Source of the DNA: Lactarius indigo
Taxonomy: Eukaryota > Basidiomycota > Agaricomycetes > Russulales > Russulaceae
Length of the DNA: 64,000 nt
Assembly (NCBI GenBank): GCA_025766275.1
Contig: JAFKAC010000009.1
Location: 62,001-126,000 of the forward strand
Direction: 5' to 3'
Both the position numbers and the translations under genes were made by a program. This document shows, one piece after another, positions 22,099 to 33,700 of this stretch. A model generated the notes under the pieces. That model did no database searches. It was given only the letters and a program-made list of their open reading frames with translations, and was not told the origin of the DNA. The stretch's first letter is position 1. Every line of letters starts with the position of its first letter.

Positions 22099-22555
22099 TG
22101 TTACGATCGCGCACGTCGAACCCTTACTGTACCGGTTGTGGCTACGGCAGTAAGGTAGATTAGTCACGGACTCGGGGTTTACGATAGGAGTTAGGAGTTG
22201 AAGGATGACTCGATCCTAGTACAGGTAGTAGTAGTATTAGGATCGCGCTACTTACGCGATACGTTGGACGCTACATTACTGTGACTCATAGCAGCACTTG
22301 AAAGCCTGCTCTTCTTGTATTTAAGGTAGCTGCGGAAGACCAAGATACGCCATCTTGGTCTTCTTCAATCGTCACTTTTCCGTCTTCGCATCTTAAAAGC
22401 CTTTCCTCTACTTCGGGTAGAGTGCCGCAGATATACTAGTGTCTTCGAACATCTAGGAGCTTGCCTTCGTGCCATACGCCCCGGAGCGTGATTAGCTAAG
22501 TTGCACAGTCGCCCAGAACGAGCTCAAGTCGAGCTAACGTCGTGACGGCGTTACA
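22099..22555 (+). repeat. Element B 3' LTR (457 bp)
   Basis: Identical to the 5' LTR apart from two sites seen by eye (GCGCAC for GCGCGC near the start; CATACG for CATATG near 22477). It is preceded by the polypurine tract AAAAAGGGGG (22086-22095) and TGA. Confidence 0.92.
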
Positions 22556-22560
22556 CTGAC

Positions 22561-23863
22561 AATCAATGGATAGATAAGGATGACGTATTCACCAATAAAG
22601 CCATTCGGGAATTCAAACATTCAAACCCCAACAGGGAAACACATATAAGGAGGGCTCTCTGTCGCGATAAGTCCCCATCACCCATTTACTCCATGTCCTC
22701 TACTCAACGCAATGACCAGCTCGCACTCCTCTCTACCCTCGTCAACGATTCCACCATCACGCTTGTTAACCCTGACTCCTCCAACGACGCCACAACCAAT
22801 GGAGCTACAGCTGGAGGCGGTACCACCGTGCAGCATAAGGAAGACGGCCCTATCACTCGTGAAGAACTGCACCAGACACTGCAACGATTCCCTCTGCCCC
22901 TACAGGGAGTTGTCGACGACGATCCAGCAACAACTCAACCAGCACCTCTGCCAATGTACGCCCTCACAAATCCCGACACCGGTGAGCCCGAAGTCTTCCT
23001 TACTGAAGATGAGCTCTTCCAGCTTCAAGCAGCTGTCCCGCATGGTGAAACCCCCAGACGCCATGAAGAAGTATGAACAAGAATGGAAGGAGATGGCAGC
23101 ACGGTGGCAGCAGGAGCAACTGTATATCGCCGCTTGCCGACGACGAATGATGAAGGAACGGAGGGAGTATTGGACGAAGATGAGGATGAAGACGAGCTTA
23201 GAGACCACTACCCCATCAGGCACGCGTTCCTTAATCATGAATTCTATGCTGAAGATCCAGCCACCACTCCCTACCTCGTCGACGCAGCGGGGGGGCCTCT
23301 ACACTGAGGATGAGTTGCCGTGGCACAAGCGGCTCGTTATACACCAATGGGTGAACGAGACCCAGCAACCAGGGCCGTCGTCCCTGAAGGGTTCCAGGTC
23401 AATAGAGGACCCGATTACATTCCGTTCCCAATCAAGCTCCCCAACGGACCGACGGTACAAGCATCCCACGTACAGGTTATCCAAGGAGGAGACCCCTTCG
23501 TACTCGGATTAGCCCCGGGGTTGGGCTTCCTTTACAGCAAACCCCTCTACGCCACCCCCCATCTGCCAAAGAACAACCGCGCATTCATTCCCCATGAAGA
23601 ACACTTCATACTCCGTGATCAACACCCCACTGACCTCTTACTAATGCATATTGGGGATGTCACCCTCACTCAAGAGCTGCGCCGGTTCTGGCAGTTTGCG
23701 TTCGCAGAAGACCAACTGGAGAAGCGGATTCGGCAACTGCAGATGGAGAGGCAAATGGTGGCAGATGACAAAAAGGACAGTCTCTATCGTCTTGAACGGG
23801 CTAACATGCTAGAGCGGATGGAAGATGAAGCGGAGTGAATGAGGCAAGAGTCAATAGCGGATT
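22561..23863 (+). pseudogene. Element A Pol, second part (chromodomain end and tail)
   Basis: It resumes the chromodomain of A at NQWIDKDDVF after one CTGAC copy, in the same frame as 10921-14421. The tail contains GPITREELHQTLQRFPLP, YALTNPDTGEPEVFLTEDELF, YPIRHAF, ASHVQVIQGGDPFVLGL and KPLYATPHLPKNNRAFIPHEE. A helical end follows (RIRQLQMERQMVADDKKDSLYRLERANMLERM). TGA stands at 23074, 23305 and 23836; in K the first two are CGA. The end is TAG at 23861-23863. The function of the tail is unknown. Confidence 0.85.
22712..23512 (+). pseudogene. Conserved overlapping ORF in +1 frame of element A pol tail (266 codons)
   Basis: Counterpart of the K ORF at 34301-35104, starting at ATG (MTSSHSSLPSS). 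It has a Ser/Thr/Pro-rich first half and a middle segment YEQEWKEMAARWQQEQL that aligns with L and I in this frame. The C-terminal part has SLKGSRSIEDPITFRS. The frame has no stop, while the Pol frame of the same DNA has TGA at 23074 and 23305. That could mean constraint, or simply that CGA codons are rare in this frame. Unknown function. Confidence 0.42.
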
Positions 23864-23897
23864 AGTGAGGTGGGCCTCACTCCTGAAAAGGGGGTGA

Positions 23898-24404
23898 TGT
23901 TACGGTACAGACTCGTTACATGTTCACGATGACTCATGGCCAGTTATGACTACGGCCCGACAATAGTATTAGTCATGGACCTTTACATCGTATCAGTCAG
24001 CATAGTAGTTCGCATGTGATTGTGACTCATGTATGACTCATTCCTAGGATAGCTGTACTAGGGTTCGAGCTAGTTACGCTATTGGTTACCTACTATTCTA
24101 GCAGTGCTTTAAAGCCCGCACGTATCTGTATAAGTAGTCGACTTGAAAGACCAAGAGTCCCCATCTTGGTCTTCTTCAATCCACCACTTGACTCGCCTTT
24201 TTCTGCCTTAATCTTGGACTAAGTGTGCTTCCACTTGTATCTGCCAAGAGATACTACTCTTCTTCCTTTTGCTGCAGCGTGTGCCGGAAGTGCCCCTGTT
24301 CAGCTTGCGTTGGGTTGATACGAGATCCCCATTCGCTTAACTTTTGCTAAGTTGATTACGCCTTTCCCGCGTCCAAGTCGGACTCACGCCGGTGGAGTGT
24401 AACA
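23898..24404 (+). repeat. Element A 3' LTR (507 bp)
   Basis: It begins TGTTACGGTACAG after the polypurine tract AAAAGGGGG and ends GAGTGTAACA. The TSD copy GTCGG follows at 24405-24409. About a dozen C/T or A/G differences from the 5' LTR are visible. Confidence 0.92.
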
Positions 24405-24409
24405 GTCGG

Positions 24410-25825
24410 CCAGTCTTTGATTCCTTGAACTTTTACAGGGTCCATGCGAGTTACCCCCCTTTCAAGGATTACCCCCAGGTAATCCATTCGCAGCTGATGG
24501 AAAAGGCACTTCTTGAGTTTGAAGTACAGATTGTGTTCCTCGGCTACGTGCAGTACCTCACGAACAGCTGCGACGTGGGCTGTCAAATCATGGTCAAAAT
24601 GAGTGGCGATTCCGATGTCGTCCATATAAACACATATCGTAGTGCCCAGCTTGCCATGTTTCACTATCACGTCCCGATAAATGTGATTCATCATGGCTTG
24701 GAACGTTGCGGGGGAGTTCGTTAAGCCAAAGAACATGACTGTAGGCTCAAAAAGCCCAAATTTGGTCTTGAACGCTGCCTTCTCCTGGTCGCCGTCACAG
24801 ATGTGGATGTTATTGTAGCCCCAGCAGATATCCAGCTTAGTGTAGATGTGTGCATTACTAAGGTCGAGAATGAGGTCTTGGATTAGCAGCAGTGGGTACT
24901 GGTTACAAATCGTGTGGGAGTTGATGACCCAATAGTCCTGTACCGGGCGGAGCTTTCCGTCCTTCTTTTTAATGAAGAAAAATGAGGATGTGTACGGGGA
25001 AATGGAGGGGCGTAAGTAGCCTTGTTTTAGTTTTTCCTCCAAAAATTCTTTTAGCTTGCCTTCTTCCTTCTGTGTCATGGGGTATATTTTGCAGTCTATT
25101 GCAGCCGGTGCGGATGGTTTGAAGTCTATCGCATGGTCCCACGGCCTTGCCGGAGGGAAGCGATGTGAGGCCTGCTCGTTGAAGAGTTTTCGGAACATTT
25201 CGTAGTCGGGAGGGAGTATGGCCGCGGTTTGCTGTTGCTTTGCCTGTATTGCCAACTCCGTCAAGGTGGTGGCTCTGGCAAAAGTTTCTTCTTCCAATTC
25301 TCATACAACTTCTTCTTTCTCTGCTATGATTAGTGCTCGAACAGCGACTGTGGAGAGTAGGTCTTCAGTAGTAGCCAGTACTACCGGTTGCATATCGGGA
25401 TGCATAGTTGCCATAGCCCAGCTGATGGTGGGCTCGAAGGCGCTTAGCCATGGATAGCCCAGCACCATGTCTTCACTCCCAAGGTCGGTGACCAGGAAGG
25501 TCATTTTCTTGACCTGCCCTCGTGTTTTTACTTCCAAGTTAATGTAATGAGTGATTAACCCAGCTTTGTTTTCTGTGTTGTCTATATTCCATATCTTGCG
25601 AGGCGTGTCTAGTGGCTGCACCGGGATGCCTGCCCGAGCTGCCATGCTTGGCCAAATAAAGTTGTCGGTTGCTCTGGAGTCAACCAACACGTTGGTTTCA
25701 GTCGTTTGGTAATTCGTACGGACAGTCACTGGAATTCGCAGGGATCAATAGCGCATTGTCACAATTACAGAATTACATTGTAAAGCCCTCACCCAGACTG
25801 ATGGGTTCAGGCATCCCGAAAACCC
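24410..25825 (-). pseudogene. Element I Pol, first part (protease and reverse transcriptase)
   Basis: Entered at the -1 shift site GGGTTTT (plus-strand AAAACCC at 25819-25825). The protease has a VDSRATDNF motif near 25690, where the active-site DSG has become DSR. It is followed by VLGYPWLSAFEPT near 25460. A TGA near 25298-25300 splits the frame. RT follows: FFFIKKKDGKLRPVQDY near 24975, TKLDICWGYNN near 24835 and YMDD near 24630. It is cut at 24410 by element A and continues at 8450. The frame is maintained across that junction. Confidence 0.87.
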
Positions 25826-27852
25826 TCTTTTCCCCACAAATCTTGGAGTATGAGGTCTTTCACCTCATCCGTGCTGTTGGCCACCTGTGTAAGCCATTCC
25901 TTTGCTTGTTCTCCTGCTGTTTTTGTAGTTGCCGCGTTGATTTGCGGCATTGGCGTTGCGCTGGGCGCTGGCGACATATACCCCGGCAGCGACGGCTCGT
26001 ATTGTGATACAGGTCCCTAGGGATATCCTACGGTTTCGGTCATTCGGCTGCTTGATGATGCGTTCTGCCATAGTCTCTGTGTGCGAGGATGGGGACAATT
26101 TCATGAGAGGTGCCCCGGAGCGTTGCAGTTATAGCATAATATGTTCCTGAGGTCCCATCTACCTCCTCCTCTACCCCATCCTCTGGCCCCTGGTCCTCCT
26201 CTCGTGGGGAACGGCGGTTGCTGCCAGGTATATGGCAGCTTACTGTAGTTGATTTCTTCCGACCCTGTGAGTCACACTCGAGCGCGGTCAGCTGACGTGT
26301 CCATTGCCCATGGATTTGTTTGTGGCAGGTTTTGTGGAAGGGTCCATCCTGCATTACTGCTTTGTTTCTTTGGCTGCGTCATTGTGTTCTTATACTTGTT
26401 GAGCCTCGCTTTGAGGTGTATGTAGTTCTTCTGTCTCTTGAGAACCGCTCTCTTCCAGTCGTCGAATGTTGTTGGGTCGTCAAACTGGAAGGCGTTTTTG
26501 AACAGCTCCTTCGGCAGTCCCGACGTGAAGAGGTCAATCGTTTGTGGTTCGTTGAGGTGATAATGAGCCTTCCGTGCAAGCTGTTCAAAGTCATTGATGT
26601 ACTTGTCAATGTCTTCTCCCGACATTTTAAATCCCTTCCGTAGTATTGCCTGCGCCTGTTCCCATTCCAGCATATTTTCAAACTGCTGGCTGAAGCTGTC
26701 GGCCACTGCTTCCCAAAGTTGCCTTGTGTAGGGGCTGATCCCCCGTTGTATTTGTCTGTTGAGCCAATTGAGGAACGACAAGACCCATTCACTCACTGCC
26801 CCTCCCTTGATGTATGAGAGGAACAGGAGGCACCTCCTATAATCGTTATGCATGATGGGGGCATCTAGGTTCATCCCCCAATAGACATGCCACTGTGTCA
26901 AGAATTGGTCCACTTTTAGTCTGTTGCCATTGAAGATAGAGGGTGGCTCGCCGGTTAGTTTTTCGTTATGGTGTCCTCCTCCCCCGGCATCTCATCCACC
27001 ACCTCCGCCTCCTCCACCTCCAGGTGGTCCTGCGGGCGGTCCTCGTGGCGGTTCAGTTCTTCGTATGTTGAAGGGGATTCCCCCATTGGGTGGCAGTGGT
27101 GGGTCTCCACTAGGTCCTCCGATGCTGGGTGGTAGTTCTAGTGCGAGGGGTCTTCCCAATGGTGGGTCTCCTCTGTCAGACCCTATTGCTCGAAATATTG
27201 CTGCGTTGTCAGCCGTCATTCATCTTCCTGTTTTGGGGTTGATGGGCATGAGTATTTCTCTTGCCTCTGCTCATATTGTGCGCGATTCTTCGAGCGTGAC
27301 TTCTTCCATTGCTTGCGTGATAGTGGCCATGATGGCTGGTGATCATATATGAATAGGTTCTGGTTCCGTGATATGCGCGGACTCAGCTTGTTCAATGAGG
27401 AGGTCCTGTATTGCTCCTCTGCTGCTTTCGGTTTGGTCCGGTCTTCGTCCCTTGTCTTCTTCTTCTTCTTCTTGGCTTTGTTCTGTTTCTTCGGTTACTG
27501 CTTCTCCGGTAGTGTGCTCCTGTAGCTGTCCGTCTATGGGACCCCAATCTGCTCTGCTGTTGAGCTCTCATGCGTCGATGTCGCACTGATATCTCGGTCC
27601 TGCTGGTCGTACGATGTCCCACTGAGAGTCTATGGGGTTCCACGTAACCTCCACCCAACACAAGTGGTTGAAGTTAAACTCAACTGGTCAGAACCTAGTA
27701 GGTCCGTTGAATTCTACGAAGTATCCTGTTTCTTCTTGTCTGTCCCTCCAACTGGCCGCTCCTAGGAAGCATGTTGGGATGTTACGGTCTCCTCTTCTAG
27801 GGAGCGAATAGGGATGGAAACTTGTCCACTGATCTCTTGTTGTTACGGCCAC
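25807..27852 (-). pseudogene. Element I Gag, several TGA stops
   Basis: The frame runs from the conserved GTG (27852, ATCGTGG) to TGA at 25807-25809 with no frameshift that I can see. It is broken by TGA near 27567 (after CDIDA), near 27350 (after EPIHI), near 26990 in the Gly-rich linker, and near 26270 (after SADRARV). Domains: N-terminal domain with LCWVEVTWNPID, the Gag domain (FLTQWHVYWGMNLD near 26900), and the CCHC knuckle near 26120. The stops fall at arginine (CGA) positions of the family. Confidence 0.82.
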
Positions 27853-27871
27853 GATGGTATCTTGGTCTTAA

Positions 27872-28188
27872 TGTAACGTCGTCACGATGTTAGCTCAACT
27901 TGAGCTCGAGGAGGCAATAACAACTTAGTGATAGACACAATGACGCAGAGGTCCATGCGTCTGCCTTAGTGAATACATGGAGGTACACTGGCAGACTTCT
28001 ACTTGCTGTGATGTTCTGGAAGTGAAGACTAAAGTGAAAGATGAAGTGAAAGAGACCAGAAACAAGTGACGATTCAAGAAGACCAAGATGGCGTATCTTG
28101 GTCTTCACAAGACAGTTTAAATACAAGTCAAGCAGGCTTTGAAGCGCTGCTATGAGTCACAGTAAGTAAGCGTCCAACATATCGCAGA
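27872..28188 (-). repeat. Element I 5' LTR, first part
   Basis: It begins TGTAACGTCG in plus coordinates and stops at GCAGA (28184-28188), where element K is inserted. With 36004-36212 it makes 526 bp, the same length as the 3' LTR. The primer site AAGACCAAGAT (minus strand, 27859-27869) lies 2 nt outside it. Confidence 0.88.
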
Positions 28189-28697
28189 TGTTACGGTACG
28201 GACTTGATGACTCATTACACACGACTCATGACCGGTTATGACTACAGTCTGGTATTGATATTAGTCATGGACTCTTACATCATATCAGTCAGCATAGTAG
28301 TTCGCATGTGATTGTGACTCATGTATGACTCATTCCTAGGATAGCTGTACTAGGGTTCGAGCTAGTTACGCTATTGGTTACCTACTGTTGTAGCGGCGCT
28401 TCAAAGCCCGCACGTATCTGTATAAGTAGTAGACTCGGAAGACCAAGAGTCCCCATCTTGGTCTTCTTCAATCCACCTTCCTGACTCATCTTTTGCTTGC
28501 CTTAGTCTTCGACTAAGTGTACTTCCGCTTCTATCCACCAAGGGATAGTACCTTTTCATCTTTAGCTGCAGTGTGCGCCCAAGTGCCCCTGTTCAGCTCG
28601 CGTTGGGTTGACACATGATCCCCATTCACCTATCTTTCGCTAAGTCGATTATGCCTTTCTCGAGTCCAAGTCGGACTGATGCTGGTGGAGCGTAACA
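28189..28697 (+). repeat. Element K 5' LTR (509 bp, alpha-type)
   Basis: It begins TGTTACGGTACGG and ends GAGCGTAACA. TGACTCA occurs at 28208-28214, 28315-28321 and 28326-28332. TATAAGTAG near 28421 is 34 nt before ATCTTGGTCTT (28455-28465). Confidence 0.93.
28208..28332 (+). promoter_or_regulatory. Cluster of three TGACTCA sites upstream of the K promoter
   Basis: Three perfect TGACTCA heptamers (28208, 28315, 28326) lie 90-215 nt upstream of the TATA-like box. TGACTCA is the consensus of fungal Gcn4/CpcA-type and animal AP-1 bZIP factors. Binding by such a factor is inference. Confidence 0.5.
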
Positions 28698-28699
28698 TT

Positions 28700-28710
28700 A
28701 AGACCAAGAT
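28700..28710 (+). promoter_or_regulatory. Self-primer binding site of element K
   Basis: AAGACCAAGAT, 2 nt after the LTR, complements ATCTTGGTCTT at the inferred RNA start (28455-28465) over exactly 11 nt. Confidence 0.7.
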
Positions 28711-28717
28711 CCTCATC

Positions 28718-30679
28718 GTGGCGTATTCGACCAGAGACCAGTGGATGTCTTTTCGTCCCTATCACATTGAACGACGAGGAGATCGCAACGTACCAACAAG
28801 ATTCTTAGGAGCAGCCCAGTGGAGAGAACGAGGCGAAGACACCGGATACTTCGTAGAATTTAACGGTCCTAACCGTTTCCGACCTGTTGAGTTCAATTTC
28901 GAACACCTCTGTTGGACCGAGGTTACTTGGAACCCCATAGATCATCGCTGGGACATCGTACGACCAGCCGGGAGAAACTATAACTGCGATATCGACGTGC
29001 GAGAGCTTAATAGCCGCGCAGACTATGGTCCTATTGACGGACAAGCACAAGAACACACAGACGAAGGAGTCAGCGGAGAAGAAGCATCTGAAAGTCAGTC
29101 ACCAAGCAGAGGAACAACACCAGCAGAAGAAGCCAGCCTAGGAGCGATTGGCGATCACATTATACAGCGAACTGAGTCCCTTACCATTCACCAACCCGAA
29201 CCCGAAGTAATTCACATTCATAGCCCAGCAGTCGCAATGGCAACTGCCACTATCACGCAAGAAGAGCTGCAGCTCACTACAGAAGCAAGGGATCAAATAG
29301 CCCTAGAAGAGCAGAGACGTATCGCCGAAGAATCGCGAGCCAATCTGGCTCCCATCAACCCATATACCGGTCACCGAATGACCGACGACGACGTAGCAAT
29401 CCACCGTGCAATCGGGCCCGATGTCGCTGACCCTCCCAGTGGGGGAGGCGGACCACCTAACGATCTACCAAGAGGAGGAGGAGGACCTCCATCTCGAGGA
29501 CCCGGATTTGGGGGATTCCCTGGGGGATTCCCAGGCGGACCGCCAGGAGGAGGACCTCCGGGAGGAGGATTACCAGGTGCAGGACCTATCATTCCCCCTC
29601 CGAGTAACAAATTAGCTGGCGAAGCCCCCACAGTATTCGACGGAGAACGCGCAAAAGTCGAGGTGTTTCTCACTCAATGGCATGTCTACTGGGGCATGAA
29701 TGCCGACGAAGGAATTATGGCGACACCATACCGACACGCCCTACTCTTTCTATCATACATCAAAGGCGTCAACGTTAGCGAATGGGTGTTGGCTATGCTT
29801 ACCTGGCTCAATGGTCAAATACAAACAGGAATACCTCGTACAAGCGAAGGATTGTGGAATGAAGTTACACGCAGCTTCATGCAGCACTTCCGTAACACCA
29901 TGGAACAAGAACAAGCTCAATATGAGCTTAAGAAAGGAATCAAAATGACGGGAGGCAATCTAGATGAGTATTGCACCCAGTTCGAACAGTTAATACGCCG
30001 CGCTCAGTATAGACTCGACGATCCACAAACGCTTGATCTATTCGCGAGCGGACTACCAAAAGATCTGTACGAGAAGGTCTACACTCTCAACAACCCCTGC
30101 AACTACCGCGAATGGAAAGAAGCAGCTACCACTCGCCAACAGCAATATCTTCACCTTAAAGCAGTGTTGAACAAGGGGGTTCCCCCTGGGCAAGGACAAG
30201 GAAGGCAACGACAACAACGACAATGGCAAGGACCACCAAGAAGTTCATGGCAGCCAAGAAATCTACGAGATCCAAACGCCATGGACACCTCTGCAGACCG
30301 AATTTGAGGGCGACTCGCAGGAGCCGAAGACATACTTGCCCCTCGTCCCCCATACCGACCAAGAGGAGGATTTTTACAGAGAGGAGGGGGACGTAATAAC
30401 CAAAGGCCAGTCACATGTTATAACTGTGGAAAGGACGGACACATGGCCCGTGATTGCAGACAACCCCGAGGGGGCTATCAACCCCAAGCATCAACTAGTC
30501 GCTATATTGATACTGACTACCATCAACAAGAACCAGAGGTCGCTACCAGGGCGGTTCAAGACGTACCCCCTCAACAGCGCGCCAATGACTGGCTTAACAG
30601 AGTAGCAGGAGAATCCAACGACGTAAAAGACATTATCCTCCAGCAGTTGTGGAAAAAGGAGGGTTTTCAGGACGCCTGA
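28718..30679 (+). pseudogene. Element K Gag, one TGA stop
   Basis: The start is the conserved GTG at 28718 (ATCGTGG). An ATG in the LTR at 28679 arose by a CpG transition (ACG in the other LTR) and is not conserved. Domains: N-terminal domain with TRDQW and FVEFNGPNRFRPVEF; Gly/Pro-rich linker (about 29425-29600); retrotransposon Gag domain (FDGERAKVEVFLTQWHVYWG, then YIKGVNVSEW); CCHC knuckle CYNCGKDGHMARDC near 30415. The single in-frame TGA is at 30305-30307, where element A has CGA and element M also has TGA. The natural stop is at 30679. The frame overlaps pol by 31 nt. Confidence 0.88.
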
Positions 30680-30701
30680 ACCCATCGGCCTGGGTGAGGG
30701 C
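30661..30701 (+). promoter_or_regulatory. Programmed -1 frameshift signal of element K
   Basis: GGGTTTT (30661-30667) is in Gag phase G GGT TTT. It is followed after a short spacer by GCCT..ACCCA..TGGGT.AGGGC, which can form the same stem-loop as in element B. Confidence 0.72.
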
Positions 30702-33700
30702 GGTTAATTGTAACAGTGTAATCATGACTCACTATCGTTCTATGAGAGTTCCAGTATCGATTCGCACCAGTTACGCAATGGCCGACATACGAGCACTAGT
30801 CGATTCAGGAGCAACCCACTGCTTCATGAAACCCTCCTTCGCAAAAAGGATGGGACTTGGGACCAAGTTACTCAACATCCCAAAGAAAATATGGAACATT
30901 GACAATACGGAAAACAAATCGGGGCGTATCACCCACTATACAGATGTCGATGTCCAAACTAAAGGCATCCATAAGGAAATCCGTTTCCTCATTACAGATA
31001 TCGGCCATGAAGATATCGTATTAGGTTACCCTTGGCTCGCTATCTACGACCCACACATCAAATGGTCACAAGCGGCTATTCACGAAGACATGCTCCCTAT
31101 TATTATTCGTTCAACTAACCCTTACGTCAAAACCACACCAGTAATGGCCGCAACCACTGTCCAAAACGACGACTACGAAATAGTACACTCTTGCATCGTT
31201 ACGGACGAGCAACGGCAACAATTCGAAGAAGGGTGTCAAATCAGGGCCAGGGCCACGGATCTTGCCATCGCCGCTCAACAATACGTTACTAAAGCTGAGT
31301 TACCTCCCGAGTACCGAGAATTCGAACGCCTCTTCAGTGAAGAAGCGTCGGACAGGTTTCCACCCAGCAGGCCCTGGGATCACGCTATTGAATTCAAACC
31401 AGGGACGGCCGACGCGATCGACTGCAAGATATACCCAATGACCCAGGAAGAAGATAAAAAACTGCGCGAATGGATCGACGAACAGCTGAAGAAGGGGTAT
31501 ATACAACCCTCGAAATCCCCTTACGCATCATCTTTCTTCTTCATCAAGAAGAAGGATGGAAAGCTAAGACCGGTCCAAGACTACCGAAAAATCAATGCAG
31601 TTACTATTCGCAACCAATATCCGCTCCCTCTCATTTCCAATCTCATCACCGATCTTAGCAACGCCCACATCTATACCAAGCTCGACGTTAGATGGGGGTA
31701 TAATAACGTACGCATCAAGGAAGGAGATGAAGAGAAGGCAGCGTTTAAAACGCGTTATGGATTATTCGAACCTACGGTGATGTTTTTTGGCCTAACCAAT
31801 TCCCCGGCAACATTCCAGACTATAATGAACTTCATCTTCAGGGACACCATCGCCAAACATGAGAAACAAGGCACTGTCATCTGCGTCTATATGGACGACA
31901 TCGGTATCGCCACAGGACTCAACCACTCACTGCAGGACCACATCGAGGCTGTCAAAGATGTACTCCGTGTATCTGCAGAGCACGACCTGTATTACAAACT
32001 CGAGAAGTGCCTCTTCCACTCTCCACATATGGATTACCTGGGGGTAATCCTTGAAAAGGGGGTGACACGCATGGACCCCGTCAAAATTTCGGGCATCAAG
32101 GATTGGCCAACGCCGACAAAAGTTAAGGACATCCACTCTTTCCTCGGTTTCTGCAATTTTTACCAACCTTTCATACGAGGCTTCACGACCAAGGCACAAC
32201 CGCTGAACAAACTTACGCGCAAAGACACCGAATGGCACTGGGGTACAGAAGAAGAGAAGGCATTCCAGGACCTCAAGACTCTCATTACGAGCGAACCTGT
32301 CCTTGCACACCCAGATCTCACCCAACAATTCGAGTTAGAAGTTGACGCATCCGGTTTTGCCACAGGCGCAGTCCTCCTGCAACGAAAAGCGGACGGAAAG
32401 CAACACCCTATTGGCTATTACTCATCCACCCTCAATGAAGCTGAAAGAAACTACGACATTTACGACCTCGAACTCCTAGCCATTGTCAAGGCCTTTAGAC
32501 ATTGGAGACCCCTACTAGCAGGTTCCCCCCACAAGATCAAAGTATTCTCCGACCATCTTAACCTACAATACTGGAAATCGCCACAGAAGATTAGCAGGCG
32601 TGTAGCCAGGGAAGTACTTGAACTTTCAGAATACGATTTTGAGATTCACCATATCAAGGGGACTTCCAATGGACGTGCCGACGCACTGTCACGAAGACCA
32701 GACTACGACCAAGGAGAAAACGATAACGAAGGAATAACGGTCTTACCAGAGAGTGTCTTCGCACGCGCAACCACGCTAGAAGAACCACGACATCCGCATT
32801 GGAGATCCGAAATCCTACCGGTGGAAATGACTCCAGAGCATCCTATTTACGAACAAGATATAGCTAAGTTGAAACCTTGGGTTGACGCTCACAAACTAAA
32901 GGATATCGAAGGAACATGGTACAAAGATGGGCGTCGAGTGGTCACTGGCGGTATTCACGACAAGCGCACCATTATCGCTGCCCACCACGATTCCCCTGTA
33001 TACAGCCATCCTGGCATCAAACGCACTCTCCAACTCACAGAACGACACTACTGGTGGCTGCAAATGAAGAACGACGTCACAGATTACGTCAAAGGTTGCG
33101 CAGAATGCCAGCGACACAAAGTCAATCTTTGTCCCATCAGAGCACCCTTACAACCTATCTACCCAAAACCGGAGGCCCTGCCATTCGAGACCATTGCTGT
33201 AGACTTCATCACCAAACTCCCCGTTTCACGGGGCTACGACTCCATTCTAACGATAACGGATCACGATTGCACCAAAGCTGCCATCTTCATTCCCTGTAAC
33301 GAAGAAATAACCGCTGAAGGAACGGCTGCCCTGTACGTTTCCCATGTTTTCCCACAATTCGGGCTCCCCTCGCGTGTCATCAGTGATCGAGACCCCCGTT
33401 TCACCTCCAAATTCATGCAGGAGATATGCAAGATTCTTGGCATCAGCCAAAATATCTCAACTGCTTATCACCCTAGGACCGATGGCCAATCAGAGCGAAC
33501 AAATCAGTGGCTGGAACAATACCTCCGCTTCTGGGTGAACGAGCGGCAGGATGACTGGGTTCGTTATCTGCCTATGGCAGAATTCACGCATAACAATTGG
33601 CCTAATGAAACTACACGGGAGTCCCCCTTCTTCCTCTTATCAGGATTCAACCCTCGCGCTGATTGGACTGATAGGCCTTCCCCTATCCCACAAGTATCAT

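Larger units (their letters stand above)
14422..22555 (+). mobile_element. Element B: Ty3/gypsy chromovirus, young but broken
   Basis: The 457-bp LTRs at 14422-14878 and 22099-22555 differ at two sites by eye (both at CpG). TSD is CTGAC at 14417-14421 and 22556-22560. Gag is intact. Pol is interrupted by a solo LTR, two TGA codons and a 1-nt insertion near 21738. Confidence 0.93.
8451..24404 (+). mobile_element. Element A: Ty3/gypsy chromovirus, many TGA stops, split by B
   Basis: LTRs of 507 bp lie at 8451-8957 and 23898-24404, with TSD GTCGG at 8446-8450 and 24405-24409. Gag and Pol are each in one frame throughout, without frameshifts, but carry 11 TGA codons. The LTRs differ at roughly a dozen sites, nearly all CpG transitions. 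Element B is inserted in its chromodomain. Confidence 0.92.
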
